This document shows positions 12,552-27,151 of a stretch of 64,000 bases of DNA, piece by piece (position 1 is the stretch's first letter; every line of letters starts with the position of its first letter). Under the pieces are notes generated by a model. The model saw only the letters and a list, made by a program, of their open reading frames with translations. It was not told the origin of the DNA and searched no databases. Position numbers and translations under genes: made by a program. The stretch is from Phoronis australis. Its lineage: Eukaryota > Phoronida > Phoronidae. Location: the NCBI GenBank assembly GCA_002633005.1, contig NMRA01000088.1, forward strand, positions 443,074-507,073. The letters run 5' to 3'.

Positions 12552-15500
12552 CAAGCTGGTCAGAGTTTAAGCAACCGTCTAGATTTCTTTAGCTATGTGG
12601 CTCGTTCATGGAGGTATAGAATCCGCTTGGAGTTATATGATGACGGTTATTTTTATGTAACTTGAAGACGGAAAGGTTGCAGCCAGTGGTTGGGCTTCAT
12701 TGATAGAGGGCTGAGTGAAGCGAAATAAAATGCAATGCAAATAAGATAAACCTAATCATAAACTTTGTAACTTGTGGCTATTTCATTCGGAAAAAATGTT
12801 TATTTATTTATCTATTATGCCACGAGGTTTCGATTTATTTAGTTATTTAGTTGCAAAGAAAAAATGGTCAATCGCATCTGTAAATACAGATTTCAAACAA
12901 TGAAAATCATCGCGTATAGTTGACCTTAATCTCAACACTTGAATTTAAGGAAAAAGTAAAGATCATGACGTTTTTATACAACGAGAGTATTTTTATTAAT
13001 TCCTAAAGAGTGTTGAGAATTATGCCTAACCTGGAATTCAAATATACTTCACCTCGTCAATGGAACAGCTTCTCAATTTTAAAGCGTTTACAAAAACAAA
13101 ACCTAAGTCTCTTATGACGGTAGACCTATATAATATATTTTCCTGCAAATTTCCTTGCATGCAGCAAGCATTATTTGAGAAGTACGAATTTTGTTGTGCT
13201 ACTACAATTCTCTACGTTGCCTGGAGTTTTTCATGTGCATACAAAAGGGTTAACGCTTATTAACTAATTATTAATTGCTAATCAAGTACTTGAAAGACCT
13301 CATCGTTTTATCCCTCAGCATATGTCTTGCAACTTTGGAGTTTTCTTCACGGAACGTAAATTTAGTAGTAATTAGATGTCTTATACCTGAGAATGTCTGG
13401 AACTAAGCAAAATTGTCTTTTGTGGTCACCCGTGGCGTCTGGGCGTGCGCGCGTGCTCCATGTTCTTACTTTGATATTAAAGGTGAGATTATTAATATAC
13501 CGTGAAATGATCTGTTATAATATCTGTTAAATTAAACACACTGTCGTAAGCAATTATCTAATCCTCGCGATGCTGCACGCGTGGAAAGTGCTGAGTGGAC
13601 CCTTAGCTTTTCTTGATGAATGAATGCGCACGCGTTCGCACGCTTTAGTTTTGTTTAGCTATCGGCGAGTGTTGTTTTCGTTACGTAATCCAGGCATATT
13701 AGGAAGACGACGGATTTGCCATTAGAATATTAATAATGAAATAATTAAGGATTTCATCTTTTAGCAGATTTAGGGATGATCTTCCCACTCATTCTTATCA
13801 AAAAGAGTCTGAGAAATATTCGACTTGAGAACGGGAATATTTCACGTTGCATTTACTCTCATTTGATGAATGTCTGCATGTTGCGCGTGTAAATGGTTTG
13901 CTTGCAGTAGTAAAATGCATATCGATGGAATGAACTTTATGAACCAAACACACATTCTTTAAAAACTGTTTTGTTTATGTTTGTAAAATGGAAGCCAATT
14001 TCCCGTGAAGAATGTGAAAATTGAATTAAAAATAAAAAAATAAATGATTATAATAATTTATAATACAACTACTTTTACTAAAAAATCAATTGAAAATAAT
14101 AATTGGAAAGCAAATTTCAATCGACGTGGTAACGACGAAATATGGCCTCGTTTACTGGCAAGACATTTTTATAAGCAGTGTTTTTACGTCATGTGTCATG
14201 ATTTCATGCAGGTAATTTGATCCCACAAACCTGAGGGTTCTTTCACGTTGTTCCTTCATACACCAAAGAAACGGCAGTAATAAGTTTTCCAGATTATTGA
14301 ACCCAGGCAGGAGAGACTGACTAGTTGTACTTATGATTCAGCGATATTTTCTATCTGGAAGTTTTCATCTGACATTTATATGAATATTATTTGTAATAGA
14401 GTGCTTTGAGCGGAAGTAAATTTTATTTCATGAATATTTTCGCTGTATCTTCCTTTTAATTGAAATCTATTGAAATTGTTCTTGCTTGCCTCATCGACGT
14501 TGTAAACCTTGCAATAGTCTGATTAGGGTTAAAATGGTCTCGAAAATTGCTTGCCTTAATAGCCGTTGAAGTGAGAGATAACACGAGATTATTATGAAGT
14601 GGGCCAAGCTTGAAGTTGTTTGCTAACCCTATAGAAATAGACGACATGCTGCCACTCTTTTTACTTGCCCGTGCTCTGAATAGTGTGTTTAGGGTAGAAA
14701 TCATTTTGTTCCATGGTGTGGAAAGCGTAGAGATCAATTTTATATAGTTGTAGTATCTTAGATAGTTTACTATTTGTGTTTCGATTGGTGAGTACGGTGG
14801 AAATGATGAGGTCGTCGTAATGACAAATGTCAATTTATAAACCGTTTCATACAGTCTCCGTATATTCGCGTAATTAGGCCCATGCGCCTAAATACGAAAT
14901 AAAGCGGTTTTCTAAGAGAAATGTTTTTGTCCAAGTGCACGTTTAGGTCCTTGTATATATCCACGTGTTAAACTTGGTGTTTTGGGGTCTTTTTGTACAT
15001 TTTTAATACTTTCCATTGAAATAGTAATTGTCAAATGGTGTATACGTCTACGCCAGCAGTTTTCTAACAAAAAATCCATGTTTCGCTCACTTGCTGTTTA
15101 GAATTTTACTCTTTTGTTTTAACTGTTTCACATACAGGCGCATGTGACTAATTCCAGGTATGGGCTGGGCTTTGCATATAGGTGGATGGGCTTAAATCTG
15201 TCGATATACACTAATTCCCTCCCGAAATGATACTGTAAATTAGCCATTTTTTGCACTAATTTTGCATTCCTCCCAAGTTGGCGGTTAGGTCCCAGATGTT
15301 TTACACGAAGATCTTGTTTTTAACATGCAATGTTAAGAAGAGGTTCTTTAAAGTTTTAACTGACAGCCCTCCTTGTTATCAAAAGATTTGCATGTAAGTG
15401 TTACCGTTATGATAAGCTGTCTTTTGATTCCGACAACAAAATGTCAAAATAGAATTAATTTAGATTTCTAAAGGGATGGTATAATGTTTCTATCTACGGT

Positions 15501-15867
15501 ATGATAGTTTTTCTATTTTAACGCTGTTATTTGATCGCTGCTGTGCTCATATGATACTGAAGTAATAACTTCGCTCCAAGCTCATTTAGATTGACCCATA
15601 TTTTTAGTTTGAAACCTTAGAAATTTGCACTCATTGGAGTAGTGGTTATGATTGCGAATACTCCTTGACACGTCACAACGCAAGCTTCTAAAAGGTGACG
15701 TTTTCCCCAATTTTCTTGTGATCAACTTTAAACTGCAAATAATTGATTTTTGAAAGTTAAGCTGCCTATTTGAGTATGTTCTCAAAATGGAAATTGGATT
15801 ATTTAAGACATAACTTCACTATATTTACGATACAACACGTCGCTGCGTTACTAATAAAAGGAGCAAG

Positions 15868-15897
15868 TAAAAATAAAATAAAATAAAATAAAATAAA
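15868..15897. repeat. (AAAAT)n microsatellite
   Basis: About five or six AAAAT units are followed by AAAGC. It is a simple repeat in gene-free sequence. Confidence 0.9.
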
Positions 15898-18339
15898 GCA
15901 AATTAACGGTTTTCGTGTTTTTATTTATTTTCTACCGTTTTGTTCAGTGCGTTGCATAGTACGTATTTTTTTACTAATAGATTAGAGGGCATAGCTGTCG
16001 AAAGGCTTGGAATAATCGGTCCTTTAAGGAATCTTGACATTGAAATTTATTTGTTGTCATTTAGATATTTATATTTTAGTAATCACTTGGATCGTTTGTC
16101 TATTTTTGGAATTAGTAACAACATGTAGATATCGCTAGTTTACCAAAAATAATATTCAATAAATTCTATGTAGTTGTGAACACAACACACTGATTTAAAA
16201 AAATGCAACAATCTTTAAATTATATTTTTTGACAAGCAGATGTTTCTTTTTGTACAATTTATATTATCAATCTTTGTAATGAGGGCTGATACGGTAAGCT
16301 GTTTGTGACACGAGGCATCAAGTCGAATGAAATGAATTAAATAGTAAACGTATTATAAAAGAGTTGCGGACCATAATTACCCTATTTACAAAGTTCTCTG
16401 AGTTAATGAAACATCTTTGTAGCTGTATCGGAATTAGGTATGGATTTTTATTTGTAAGGGTCAAAGGCCACTTGTTTTATCACCAACCTTGATACACATA
16501 CTTTTTATCCATTGAATCCTAGAATATGTTCATGCTTTTGTGTGTGTTTTGCCGACTGTACAATCAAAGAATCCGATTGGTCGAAATAGGATTTGTCGAT
16601 ATAAGGAAAACAGTCCTTCGGTGCGTTTCTCCTAAGGCTTGAAATACTTGGTGACAAAACAGCGACAGAAAGTCGTGTTAACAGAGACGCGGTAGAATGG
16701 TGGGGATTTAACTTTCATTATATCAGCGGACTACTTTTTAATCGTTTGTTGACTAAGCATCCAGTCGGAAAATTAATAATTTTGTTACACGAAAAAGGTT
16801 TTCCGAGTAATTCTTAAAAACTCTGCGTTAAGTGTAAAGAAATTTTGAAAGGCATTTTGCGTCACAAACGATACGTTTTGTTTGTCACAATTAGGCAAAA
16901 TGAAAAATAATCGTATGGCGAATATTTTTTCCTGTTGTGGAAACGTTGTTAAAGTGCTCGCTAAAAGTTATACACGACATGATTGCTAATGTTGTTATGG
17001 TACTTCATCGTTCGAAATTTGTTTTCAAAACATTTAGTATTAAAATATCAATGTTAAAATATCAAGCAAGGTGTATTTTGAGTGCGTTATAGGCTTTACA
17101 AAACAGGTAGAAAGGTGAAACTTCCAATATACGGTCCTGTTTTTTCTGTCTAGTAACCCATTCCTCTTTCTCGTATCTTGGTCAAAGGTTTTCGCCGCGG
17201 TTGCTTGAACCTCTATTTTCTTAGACTACGCGTTTAGACATCACTGTCAATACACGAATGTAGGCCAACGTTTAGAAATGTTATTTGTTCACGTGCCATT
17301 TTTTAAGATTTGCGACAGGCGTTGTTGGATCAATCTGGTACTTAAGAAAGACGGGCGGTGCCCGGATGTTACCGAGGATCACCTTCTGCGTGGAGATGAT
17401 TACGTATTTTACGAAACTGATTATGAATTTACGGTTGTGAATCTTCTAGAACGCATGAATTAATTCTGGAAAAAACGATATAAAGGCTTTGCTGTTGCAC
17501 GTTTTTGTTATTGAAGAAATAAAACAAGGAAATTAATACATAAAAATCAATGATGTTAAATAAAAAGAGGGACACATTTGTGTTTTAGAAATTAAACCTT
17601 TGGATTACATTTTGTTAAACTTTTAATGATCGTTTCTAATGCCAGCAGCAAATGCATTTTCATCAATTTAAACTGAACATAAAATAAAGTAAATAAAGAA
17701 AAAACATTAAAATTGATATTTTTTGCTGTATTGAGAAACAGTTCGATTGTCTATTCTTCTTTCAACAGCTGCATAAGTTTATGCACAATTTAAAGCAGGC
17801 ACACATTCCCTCAGCATTCATAAGAAACGAAAGGCAACTTGTATGTTTCTCATTTATTTAGCTCCACCCACTACAATACAAAACGGGGCCTTTCCCTTTG
17901 AAGTGTTTGAGTGAAAATCTCTTTTTAATAATTACATAATTTCTACAACGTTTTTCCCACACCGTTCTCGACAAACATTGCGTTTTTTCAAAGATATGGG
18001 TCAAGGAAACGATTTTTTACCATACTCTGTCAGTATTTTTATTTTTCATTGTCTAGTTTTAAAGAAATTTGTTGGTGACTTAGTAAATTTCTACATTTCA
18101 TTTACGTTCATAAATTTGTGCACGCACGCCTGAAAGCATGTTAAATTGATTATTTTATTTATTTCAACAGAAAAATAAAATAATAAAATAATTCTATTTT
18201 TGTCAGAAAAACCTCTTCCCATATTTTAGATACTTCAGTATTTGAGAGCGAACAAAATAATCTCCATTAAATTTTGAGTTGTTTTACATCGCAGCACATT
18301 TTAAATATTTCGTAGCTTTGCTAAAATACAACACTAAAA

Positions 18340-18620
18340 TTGAAACCTGTTTTTGTGAGTTACGTCCCCTGTGGTACAAAAATACACCTCGTGACGTCGC
18401 CACTTCCAAATAAGGAAGAGGCCTGCTGGAGGCCTCTAGGGGAAACTCGTACTAGCTGTATTGTAATAGTGGCGTATTCCGATGCGTTCCACAAAAGGGC
18501 GATAACGCGTGACTTAAGGCGCACAATCCACTGTAAAAAACCAACAATAAGACTCGTAACGAATCGAGCATAAGCTCTCGGCGTTCTACGAGAGCTCATA
18601 TTTCGCCAGTGCCTCTTAGG
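18340..18620. promoter_or_regulatory. Possible promoter or enhancer island
   Basis: This block is noticeably less AT-rich than its surroundings. It contains a CRE-type TGACGTC at 18392-18398 and, a few bases on, a perfect CArG-box (CCAAATAAGG, 18406-18415), the class of site bound by serum response factor. An 8-bp inverted repeat (AGCTCTCG/CGAGAGCT) lies near 18575-18600. It sits about 250 bases upstream of a short ATG frame that ends at a strong GTAAGT donor. I infer a candidate regulatory region; single motifs of this length also occur by chance. Confidence 0.25.
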
Positions 18621-18664
18621 GTGAAGAAGTGCTTTCCGGATATGCAGTTATTTTGCAATTGACT

Positions 18665-18691
18665 ATGCCGACTCGCACGATGTTTTCCTGG
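18665..18691 (+). CDS. Candidate first coding exon of AP-2 (weak)
   Basis: An ATG opens nine codons (MPTRTMFSW) that run in phase 0 directly into GTAAGT at 18692-18697. The missing AP-2 first exon must also end in phase 0, because exon 35618-36064 begins on a codon boundary. Vertebrate TFAP2 genes use alternative very short first coding exons, so a nine-codon exon is not unreasonable. No upstream in-frame ATG exists before the TAG at 18617-18619. Rival candidates of the same kind are at 9430-9462 (MNGPDEDVIIW) and 24490-24504 (MITLQ). Chance matches of this form are expected in 35 kb, so this is only a lead. Confidence 0.2.
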
Positions 18692-18697
18692 GTAAGT

Positions 18698-21600
18698 GCT
18701 TCTGAATAACTGAGCTAAGGTTTTCCACAGGACGACTGTGCTTTGACTACCAGTGGTGGTAGTTTGGATCGCTCTACCACATATATTGTTGGTGTTTATT
18801 TTTTCAAGACCATGTGTTCAACAGCTACGCAAAGTTTGCACAATTTTTGATAATTGTGTATATATGTTGCCATTGAATACGATATATCGCAAATTTAAAT
18901 TGTGTGTTTTTATTTATTTATTTTTTTTAGAAATTTTCGTTTTCGTGCAATAGTTGAGTTGCGTGGAAATATTTTTGCCAACTTGTCGTGGCCGAGGGAA
19001 AATATTCCATTTGTTCTTTGGTTTTAAACGATAACTTTTTCATATTCAGAAATTGCTACACCTATAATTTTTGTGGTCTCCGGCGTTTCTACAATAAGTT
19101 TTCCGCTGTTTATGACATAACTCGAAAATACCGACCCATCTTGTGAAATATACAAATCACCTATTCAAAAATATTTAAGAATGATTTTTCTTTTTAACAC
19201 TAATACCTTTCTGAAAAGACTAGAAGGAGCAGATTTACATTCAACATGTTTGTGATATCATGATATTTTAGTCATAAAAATAAGTATTTCTGTTGTCCGA
19301 TTACGGACTACCTCGCATGGAAACATGGATTTTTTAAGTTGTGAGTAAAAATGTTTTGCGAAGCACATGTAATTCCTGTTTACAGACATCAGAGTTCGAA
19401 ATAGCTAGTTGAAATTCTTTGGGCAAAAAACGTTTTTATTGAAAACCTACATTTGGTGGCAACGTTGCTTTTCCTAGCGAAACTTTTTAATTTACTCGCA
19501 GTAAAAATTGCCACGCAAAATTAACACAGTGAGACTGGTCTTCTTAATTATCAGAGCGTTGTGTTGTCGTTTATTTATCATTAAAATTGTACTTGATATG
19601 ATCTGCCATCTGGTAAATTATCGAAAATCGAAACGGGGGCGGCTTGTAAATAGGATGCAGATCTGCGCGACATCTATTGAGTAACCGCGACACTATTCCG
19701 TCGTGGTCACTAATTAGTTAGGCGAAAGATAAAAAAACCGACGGCGCCATCGGAGAGCTTCCAGAAAATTGACTGGGTTTCCAATTATACGTAATTGATC
19801 GATTTCTGAAATATTTGTTATGTTCTAATTAAAAACATTAACAAACCGGGTCAGCTTTGTATAATCTTGTTACATAAAGCTCGCGAACACACGCCCCCAA
19901 GGCTCGAACGAAAACTTAACTGTAAAAATGCAACTACCCAGGGGAGAAAAAATGATTTATGTCCAAAGCAAAATACGTTTTATTGGCTCAAAAATTTTGT
20001 TCTTTAGACGCACCTTTAAAGTAAACCCTTAATTCTATAGGATTTTGTATGACCAACAATCCCCGTCTCTCTGCGAGGCTAACCTTTGATCTGGCGTCAA
20101 GCCCTAACCACGTTAAACATATTTTGGGTTAATTTCTTTTGACAGTGAATTAATTTGTTTTTATATTTAACCAAGTAGAAGAACTCCAGAGAAAGGGGTT
20201 ATAGTTATTCTGTCTCAGTAATGTTATTTTTGCCGGATTCTGCGATCAGAGCCACGCCTACTGATGGGCTTTGGTAGTCTTTTTCACGCTTTATTTCTTT
20301 ATTTTAACAAGAGATTACGTATCCTGGCCACTTATGAAATGGCCGTTCTACAAAGAACATAGGGGCCCACGCATGTGTTTGAATACAGTAATGAAATACT
20401 TCAGTTCAGAACTTGGTAATATTGGAAAAAGGCAGAAACTGGTCCTTAAACGCCCGACCGGCTCATAACTTGAATTTGCTCCTTGAATTAAGATTGATAT
20501 GGTACATCACTGCTTTCAGGTCTCAATTGAATAGAGATAATTTGAACGAATTTTCCTTAAGTTTCACCTGCACTTGCATTTCAAAAAAATTCCACGCCTT
20601 CAGAATATTAAATTCTATTCAAAATTGACAACTTTGCAAAATGTCAAATATGAATGATAATACATTGGCAGCCTACAACTCGGCAAGTTTTGTTTAGCTA
20701 AATGAAACCTGTAAATGCGCTGGTTAGAAGAATTGATTCGCAGGAACTGTCCGCTGGGAAGAGTGGCGCATGCGCCTAGTAACTATGTTCCATACTAGAT
20801 GGCGCCACAAGCTTCTCTCAACGGTTCCCTGAGTCCGTTTCTGTAAAGAAACATTAGAACCTTAGAAGGTCTGGGCGATTAATTTCAAAACATTGAAATG
20901 TACCAAACTTAAATGTTTGAAGATGTAATTTCAAGACAACAACAATGTGAGAAAAAACGAACGAGAGCTCGCACTGAAGATGTAACAAAACTCATACATT
21001 TTGAGTATTGTATCTGTTTGAAAGTTTATTTTTGTCGAAAAATACTCCATTCCAGTTCACATTGGCTTAAACGACGTTTTAGATGACAGTTGGTCAACAC
21101 AGCCAAATCACGTGACAGGAAATAGTGACTAGAATGGCGCATTCTCGCTGTTTTGCTCATGTTTGTCGCTGACAAACAAAATCTTCACGCCTGACAAGAG
21201 GCTATTGATAGCATTTGAGCTCGTGTAAACGACTTAGAACTGTTTGACAAAGTTGTTGAGCGTAGCTACTGTAATACGAACTGCAAAGGCAATGCTGAGT
21301 CTTGTTAAGTGACCGCCACTTCGGATATCGTTTATTTTTTAAAGCGGCTGTAAACCCACGTTCCCTACAAGACTACTTAGCGTTATCAAATTGGTCTCAG
21401 CTTGTTCCCTACTCAGATGAGAAGTGATTTCTGAGTTTGTAAACAGCTAACAGTTCGTTATTCATTGAGACCATTCATAGTCGCGGTGCATAATATGGCA
21501 CCACGTGACAAGCCAAATTGTAGAGCCTCGTCTCGTGCAATAACGAACTGATAGTTCTCTCGACGCCTTGAAATCATCTTCATTTTTACTAAGCAACAAT

Positions 21601-24600
21601 TTGAGACCGATTTCGTAACGGTAAGGGGTCTAAATCAAAAGTTGGGTTTATATGACGAAGGCGGGTTTATATCAGGACGAAGGCGGGTTCGCCACTTCAA
21701 TTCACTGGTCTCTACCACTGGAGAGATAAGTTAGTAGATTCTTTCGAAACGGTTTGTGTAGAAACATTCGACTGGACATTCTCTCGCATAACTTTCAAAT
21801 TCACAAATTCAAAACCCATTACCAGCGAAAGTCTGGCTGGTATCGAGATTATTTGTCTTTGCCATATCCGGATTAGTCACACAAATGCAATCACGGCTGG
21901 AAAACTATCAAAAATGGGCTAGGGTAGAAGACTTGCTATCCCAGGTTCTTAAGTATGTATGGCACACTCGAATTCTCCGGAAACTCATGTTTATGCTGTT
22001 TTTATTACAACACATTACACACGCATGATATCGCTATTACAAAATTACAATCACGGTTGTTTTAATAGTTTTATTATTTGTGTGTTTGTTTTTAACACAA
22101 GGAAGACGTACGGTCATTATCAAAGCGCGCTCTGTAGAAAAAAGTCAATAAGGTAAACGGAATAGTTTTTCCATTCTACACGGTTAAGCTTTATTTGCGA
22201 ATTCCTCGTTGTATTTATGTTGCGTTTGTTTTCGTTACAAACCATGTGTAGACGGACTTTACGGTAGTTAGCTAGGACTACACCTGTAACAAGCAGCTTG
22301 CTTGTGGTCAGACAAAGAATTAAACACCTAATTACATTCACAAATACGCGTTAAACACAAATACGCGGGTCCCTAACTATTTGCTCTTCGCTTAGAATAA
22401 ACAGATTTCGCACGCACACTTCTACCAGAACATACACTGTATCGGTGCTGCCACGTTTGGAGTAGTGAAAGTATACTTTCGACGTTCTCGGGATTAAAAG
22501 TTAGAAGTTAATTCCGCTTTTCCGAGGAATTCGATTGAGTGTCATAATACGTTGAGATAATTGGGGGTACTCAGGCGCATTAACGAATATTGGAGCCGGT
22601 ATTTAGACAACAGCAACAGTGAAGTTGACGAGTGCAGAACGTATATACACCTCGACGTGTGATGCACGTTGTTTTATCAATGAATAAGAGGCATTACACA
22701 ACTTAAGTTACGTTTAAGTCCTTTTTGAACTTCTCGCCAACCCGTCTCCACTCGTACAATAGCTTTTGTATTGTATGTTATCCTTGCTACACTATCATTA
22801 CGTTTTATTTCTCAACGTAACCAGTTTGTGTATGTACTGGCTTTAAGAGGCTCTTAACAGAGGGATGACGCGTGCGACTTCAAGTGGCGTTAAATAAAGC
22901 ATATTTCATTTCTTGCCAAACGTTTGGTGACCTTCCATCCACTTAGTTAATGCGCGTTGGACTATTTCCCTCGTTAATGTTCACATATCGTTGACCGGTT
23001 AAGAACCCGACAATGCGCTTGACGAATAAGTTCGATATTGTCAGAAAATTGTTTTAAGTGGTCGTAAAGCTTCTTAATCCGTAGAACAAACCGACTGATC
23101 CTTTAAAAGCGATCTCCGAATAGCATTATCGAATTTTCAATAGCTATCATTAAGGAGGCCAGTCGTTTAATGCAAACACAAAGTGATAGCTCCACGTACC
23201 AGCGACGAGAAGAGCATTTATGAATCTGTTGATTTTTAGAAATAAAGGAACGATTTCATCAACGTTGAATAAGATCTTTCGTAGAGTATCATTTCGCAAG
23301 GTTTCTTGATTTTGCCATTGTTCATCATACATCAATCTACTTATATAAAATTGCCGCTACGCCTAACAAGTCTCGGTGACTGAGTCTTGCATCTTGCGGT
23401 AATTTAGCTGAGTTTTTGTACACCGTATAACCAACTGGGTGACTGGAAAAATACCGAGTGTCGATTGTGACTCAGTAAAAATAAGCATAACTTATTACCG
23501 ATACATCTTTCGTGGCAAATTTGCCTGTGCATTTATTTTCAGTTAGAAAATTTTATATTGTACACATACACAGATTTACTAGCTGTAGCCACTGAAGTTG
23601 AATCCGCCAAATGACACGTGGTGGACTTAAAAAACAAACTAAACATGACTTTCTGTTGTCAGTTGAGTCTCGTTCACTGTTCAGTGACCTGTGTTTCCCC
23701 GAAGTGTAGAAAAACACGACATCTGTTTACGAATTAAAAAAAGCATTTTCCTGTTTATGTTGCCTTTGAATAAGCACTCTGAAGCCGTCTTATTTATCCT
23801 ACTTTCAAATAAACGATTCTGAAGATAAAATTACTAATTACTAGTAAAATATTGACTTACTTAAGTATATGCCATTTCATTGTGAAAAAACTTGCTGTGT
23901 TTTTATTTCGTTTATTTATTGTTGAACTGTGGTGAGATTCTACTAAACGATTTTTGCCAAAATTCTAAACTTCGCAAATCACTGCACAACAATAAATGAA
24001 GGCATTCGTTATCAAAAATTAAATTTTCCCCAAAATTTATATCCAGATAATATTTTGTTAGTGTCACTTATAAAATCCCCTTTCTATGTTAAATATAGTA
24101 AATATTCCTTACTTAAACTATACATTGATGCCCTTGCAATCGTTATTGCTTGTCAATTCATCAGCTCCAGTTTGTTTCTGTCTCATGCAGACGACATTAC
24201 GAGCGAGCCTCGTTTGGAGATTGTCAGCAACCAATGGAAGTACTTTTCACAATCTCTACTCGTTGCATAATGATGGTCCCAAGTCGCAGTTTTGTTTGTT
24301 CGCAATAACTCCTGTCGAGTCGAATAATCGTGATTGCTTGTGGCAAAGCAAGTCAGGTGAAATCAAGGCTTAGCTTTGGGGCAATAAACCATTGTAGGCA
24401 TTTTCCACCTAGAACATTCTTGCATTTGTTGTCGCCAGAAGCACATCGGTTTTTCACACTTGTCTAGATTTTTTACACACCTTGCCGCAATGATAACGCT
24501 GCAGGTAAGACCGCTGGGGTTGATATCTCATATTCTAGTTGTCTTTATTATTACACTTCATGTAAATTTTTATTTCATCTAATAAGCAATCAAAATACAT

Positions 24601-27151
24601 GACGCCTTAGTCATCGCCAATGTTTCATTGTTAGCACCGAATAAGCAAGATCTATCGTATTAACATTTACATTTTTAATTTAGAATAATTACCTGGGTCT
24701 TGTTCAAATACCCTCTTATTTTTGTCTACAGGAAATTTTTTATTTAGGTATACTTGGTTTTGGCATGTGCCGTGCCATTTATTTCTACTGGCTTCAATAT
24801 ATTACAATTTTCCTGTGTCAACTTTTCGTGCCTGCTATCAAAGACGGTAAGGTAAAGTGGCCAATATTGCACCTAAGATCTTGCCCCTGGGAGAGTCGTC
24901 AGCTCGATAACTCAGACGCCTGAGAGGCACCAGCTTACTCACGCTCCATTAGACAAGACAAGAATGGAGTGAATTGAGTTATAATAATTGTTATGGACAT
25001 GAATTATATCGAAAATCCATGTTTGCGTATGACGTCAGCAAATTTCTCTTACGGAGGAATTGAAAATAACAAATATAGCCAAGAGGACATTTTAAAGTCA
25101 TTAATATATTTAAGCTCTTATCTATCTGTACAACAAGCAATCCTTTATGTGTTACGAGCATTATTATTGAAAGTAGAACGTATAATGCAAAAGGCATTTG
25201 TTGTCTCCAGCACCAAGTTCGTAACGAGCTAAGTGTAAATCACTAATTAACTTAAAGAACGTTGGTTTCTCAATGTCGATTGTGGAAAAATTGCACATGG
25301 CAAGTAAAAGAATGGCTGTCTCAAAATGCAGTTTTCTTTAAAGTTAAGTACGTTTAAAACATTTAAAATGTTTCCCATCTTTAAAAACGAATGGTTCCAT
25401 TGTGAGAAAATAAGAGACTATCAAGCAAACGTACAATGGCTTTATAATTGCACTGTTGTGTAAAAGTGTGATTCTTCACCAAGCACTATGAGGACAGTGC
25501 ACTAGTGCGGTAGTTATCTGGTTGCGTTCTGGCGAGACACACTCGCCGTTTTCACTCAGACTGTCGTAAACTGAAGAGCAGATAGGATATCTCTGTTTAC
25601 TTTTAAAATTACCCGAAATTAGTCGAATAATAAGCTATGGAGAGATGACTTGTACACACTTTTGTTAATTTTGACAGATGACACCGCGGCAGTAGCCAGG
25701 GAACAAGCGACCTATGTTTAGTTTGAGGCAAGTCTTAATTAATTGCTAATCAGTCGCTGCTTCCTAGTAGATTTCTGATTCTTATCGCAGGTATCGTGTT
25801 TCGTACTCAAGTCCAGCATATGGGATGACCTCACTCCTAAGTGCGAGGGCGCACATGATGAAAAATAAGGGTAATATATTCATAAATAGTGGAGAAAAAT
25901 AAGCGTACTGGACACTTAACACAGTGGATCCTGCGAGATAACCTGCTTACGTGCGACGTAATACACGTATCTCCTCAATCTTTTAATTGTTTCTATCGTT
26001 CTTCAAAATGCAGAAGAATCCGAGATCCAAACGAAATTTCGTCTACATTATAATAATCGTGTTTTATATTATATGTCTGACAATAAATAAACGTTGTTTT
26101 CTGTGCCTTGCCAGTGAAAAATTTAGAAGTAAACGGTTTAGGCGTAGAAGTCGCCATTGATTACTACTGTAGATCTGTACGAAAACGAACACTTCATTTT
26201 TTGGTTGGGGAAGATCTTTTGTAATGTAGTTGTGTTCTTGATGTAAAGGACAATTTTTTGCACGTTGTACTCAAATATGTTAAATTTATGCACTGTAGAT
26301 TATTTTTGATTATAACGCAACAAAAACTATTCCTACTCAAAAGTTCCGTTCTTTTGCAAATGGATAATTGTCATAACCTGACCATGAACTTTTTAAAGTA
26401 TGCAGACTACGTACTTTACATATTCTACATTTTAAGAGAAGAGGTCAGATTTGTGAATTATCTGCGGATAGTGTTTTGTAAGGCCGCGGGTCAGGGGTCA
26501 TTTGAAGTTATGTTATTTGATTGTTACGTAAAGAAACATGCCTCTTTAATAAAACTGAAACGGTACTAGGAAATTGTGGATCACCCACCGACTGGTAATA
26601 AATTTCAATTGATTTCAAATAAATGGCGGGTTATTGTCTAATTGAAAAAGCTTCGACTGGTCTCTCGGTTGATGACGACCACACAGGATTCTTCGAACAA
26701 ATAGCTGAACATTGTGACTTTTCGAAAATTAAATTTCCTCTATCAAACCTGTCAGTATATTGCTAAATATTCATTCTTTACCGGACTCATAGAATTGGAA
26801 ATTCCTGGAAAGAATTTAGCGAAATGATGTCAACGTTATTACTGTTAAATAGATCACACGCGACTTCTCCGGCTGACTGTAATTTTTCTAGTGTTAACTA
26901 AGAAGCCTAACTCTAAAGGCATCATTTCCTTCGATTTCGCCATTTCAGACCATAAAACAAGTCTCCTCAATCAAACGTTAACACTAATATAAAAATCCTT
27001 CCTAAATTAAATAGCTGCAGGTATTTTCTTTTTTGCCATCAATTTTGTAAATTCATAATCGTGTCATTCAACTGTACCTGCTGTTTTGCTAGCATTACAT
27101 CAGTAATTCGGAAATCAATTTAGAAATTCTGCTTTAAGTTCTGTTGATGCT
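18698..27151. other. Gene-free stretch, possible long first intron
   Basis: No protein family is recognisable. There is a perfect NRF-1-type palindrome (GCGCATGCGC, 20766-20775) in a slightly GC-richer patch, a partial duplication of a GACGAAGGCGGG-containing string near 21655-21690, and a small candidate first exon at 24490-24504. If transcription of AP-2 starts at about 18.6 kb, this is intron 1. Confidence 0.4.

Larger units (their letters stand above)
10498..18339. other. Gene-free stretch with small repeats
   Basis: No coding sequence can be supported. The longest frame, 125 codons on the minus strand at 14456-14833, resembles no family I know and has no supporting splice context. The stretch contains the dispersed-repeat copies at 11671-11790 and 12200-12330 and the two simple repeats listed separately. 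Confidence 0.45.

Noticed and set aside
14456-14833. 125-codon minus-strand frame
   Set aside because: Ser/Thr/Asn-rich sequence with no family resemblance; such a length is plausible by chance in 64 kb.
25491-25520. CACTATGAGGACAG, resembling the KYEDCE end of a vertebrate AP-2 first exon
   Set aside because: No donor follows in the required phase and no start codon precedes it in frame.
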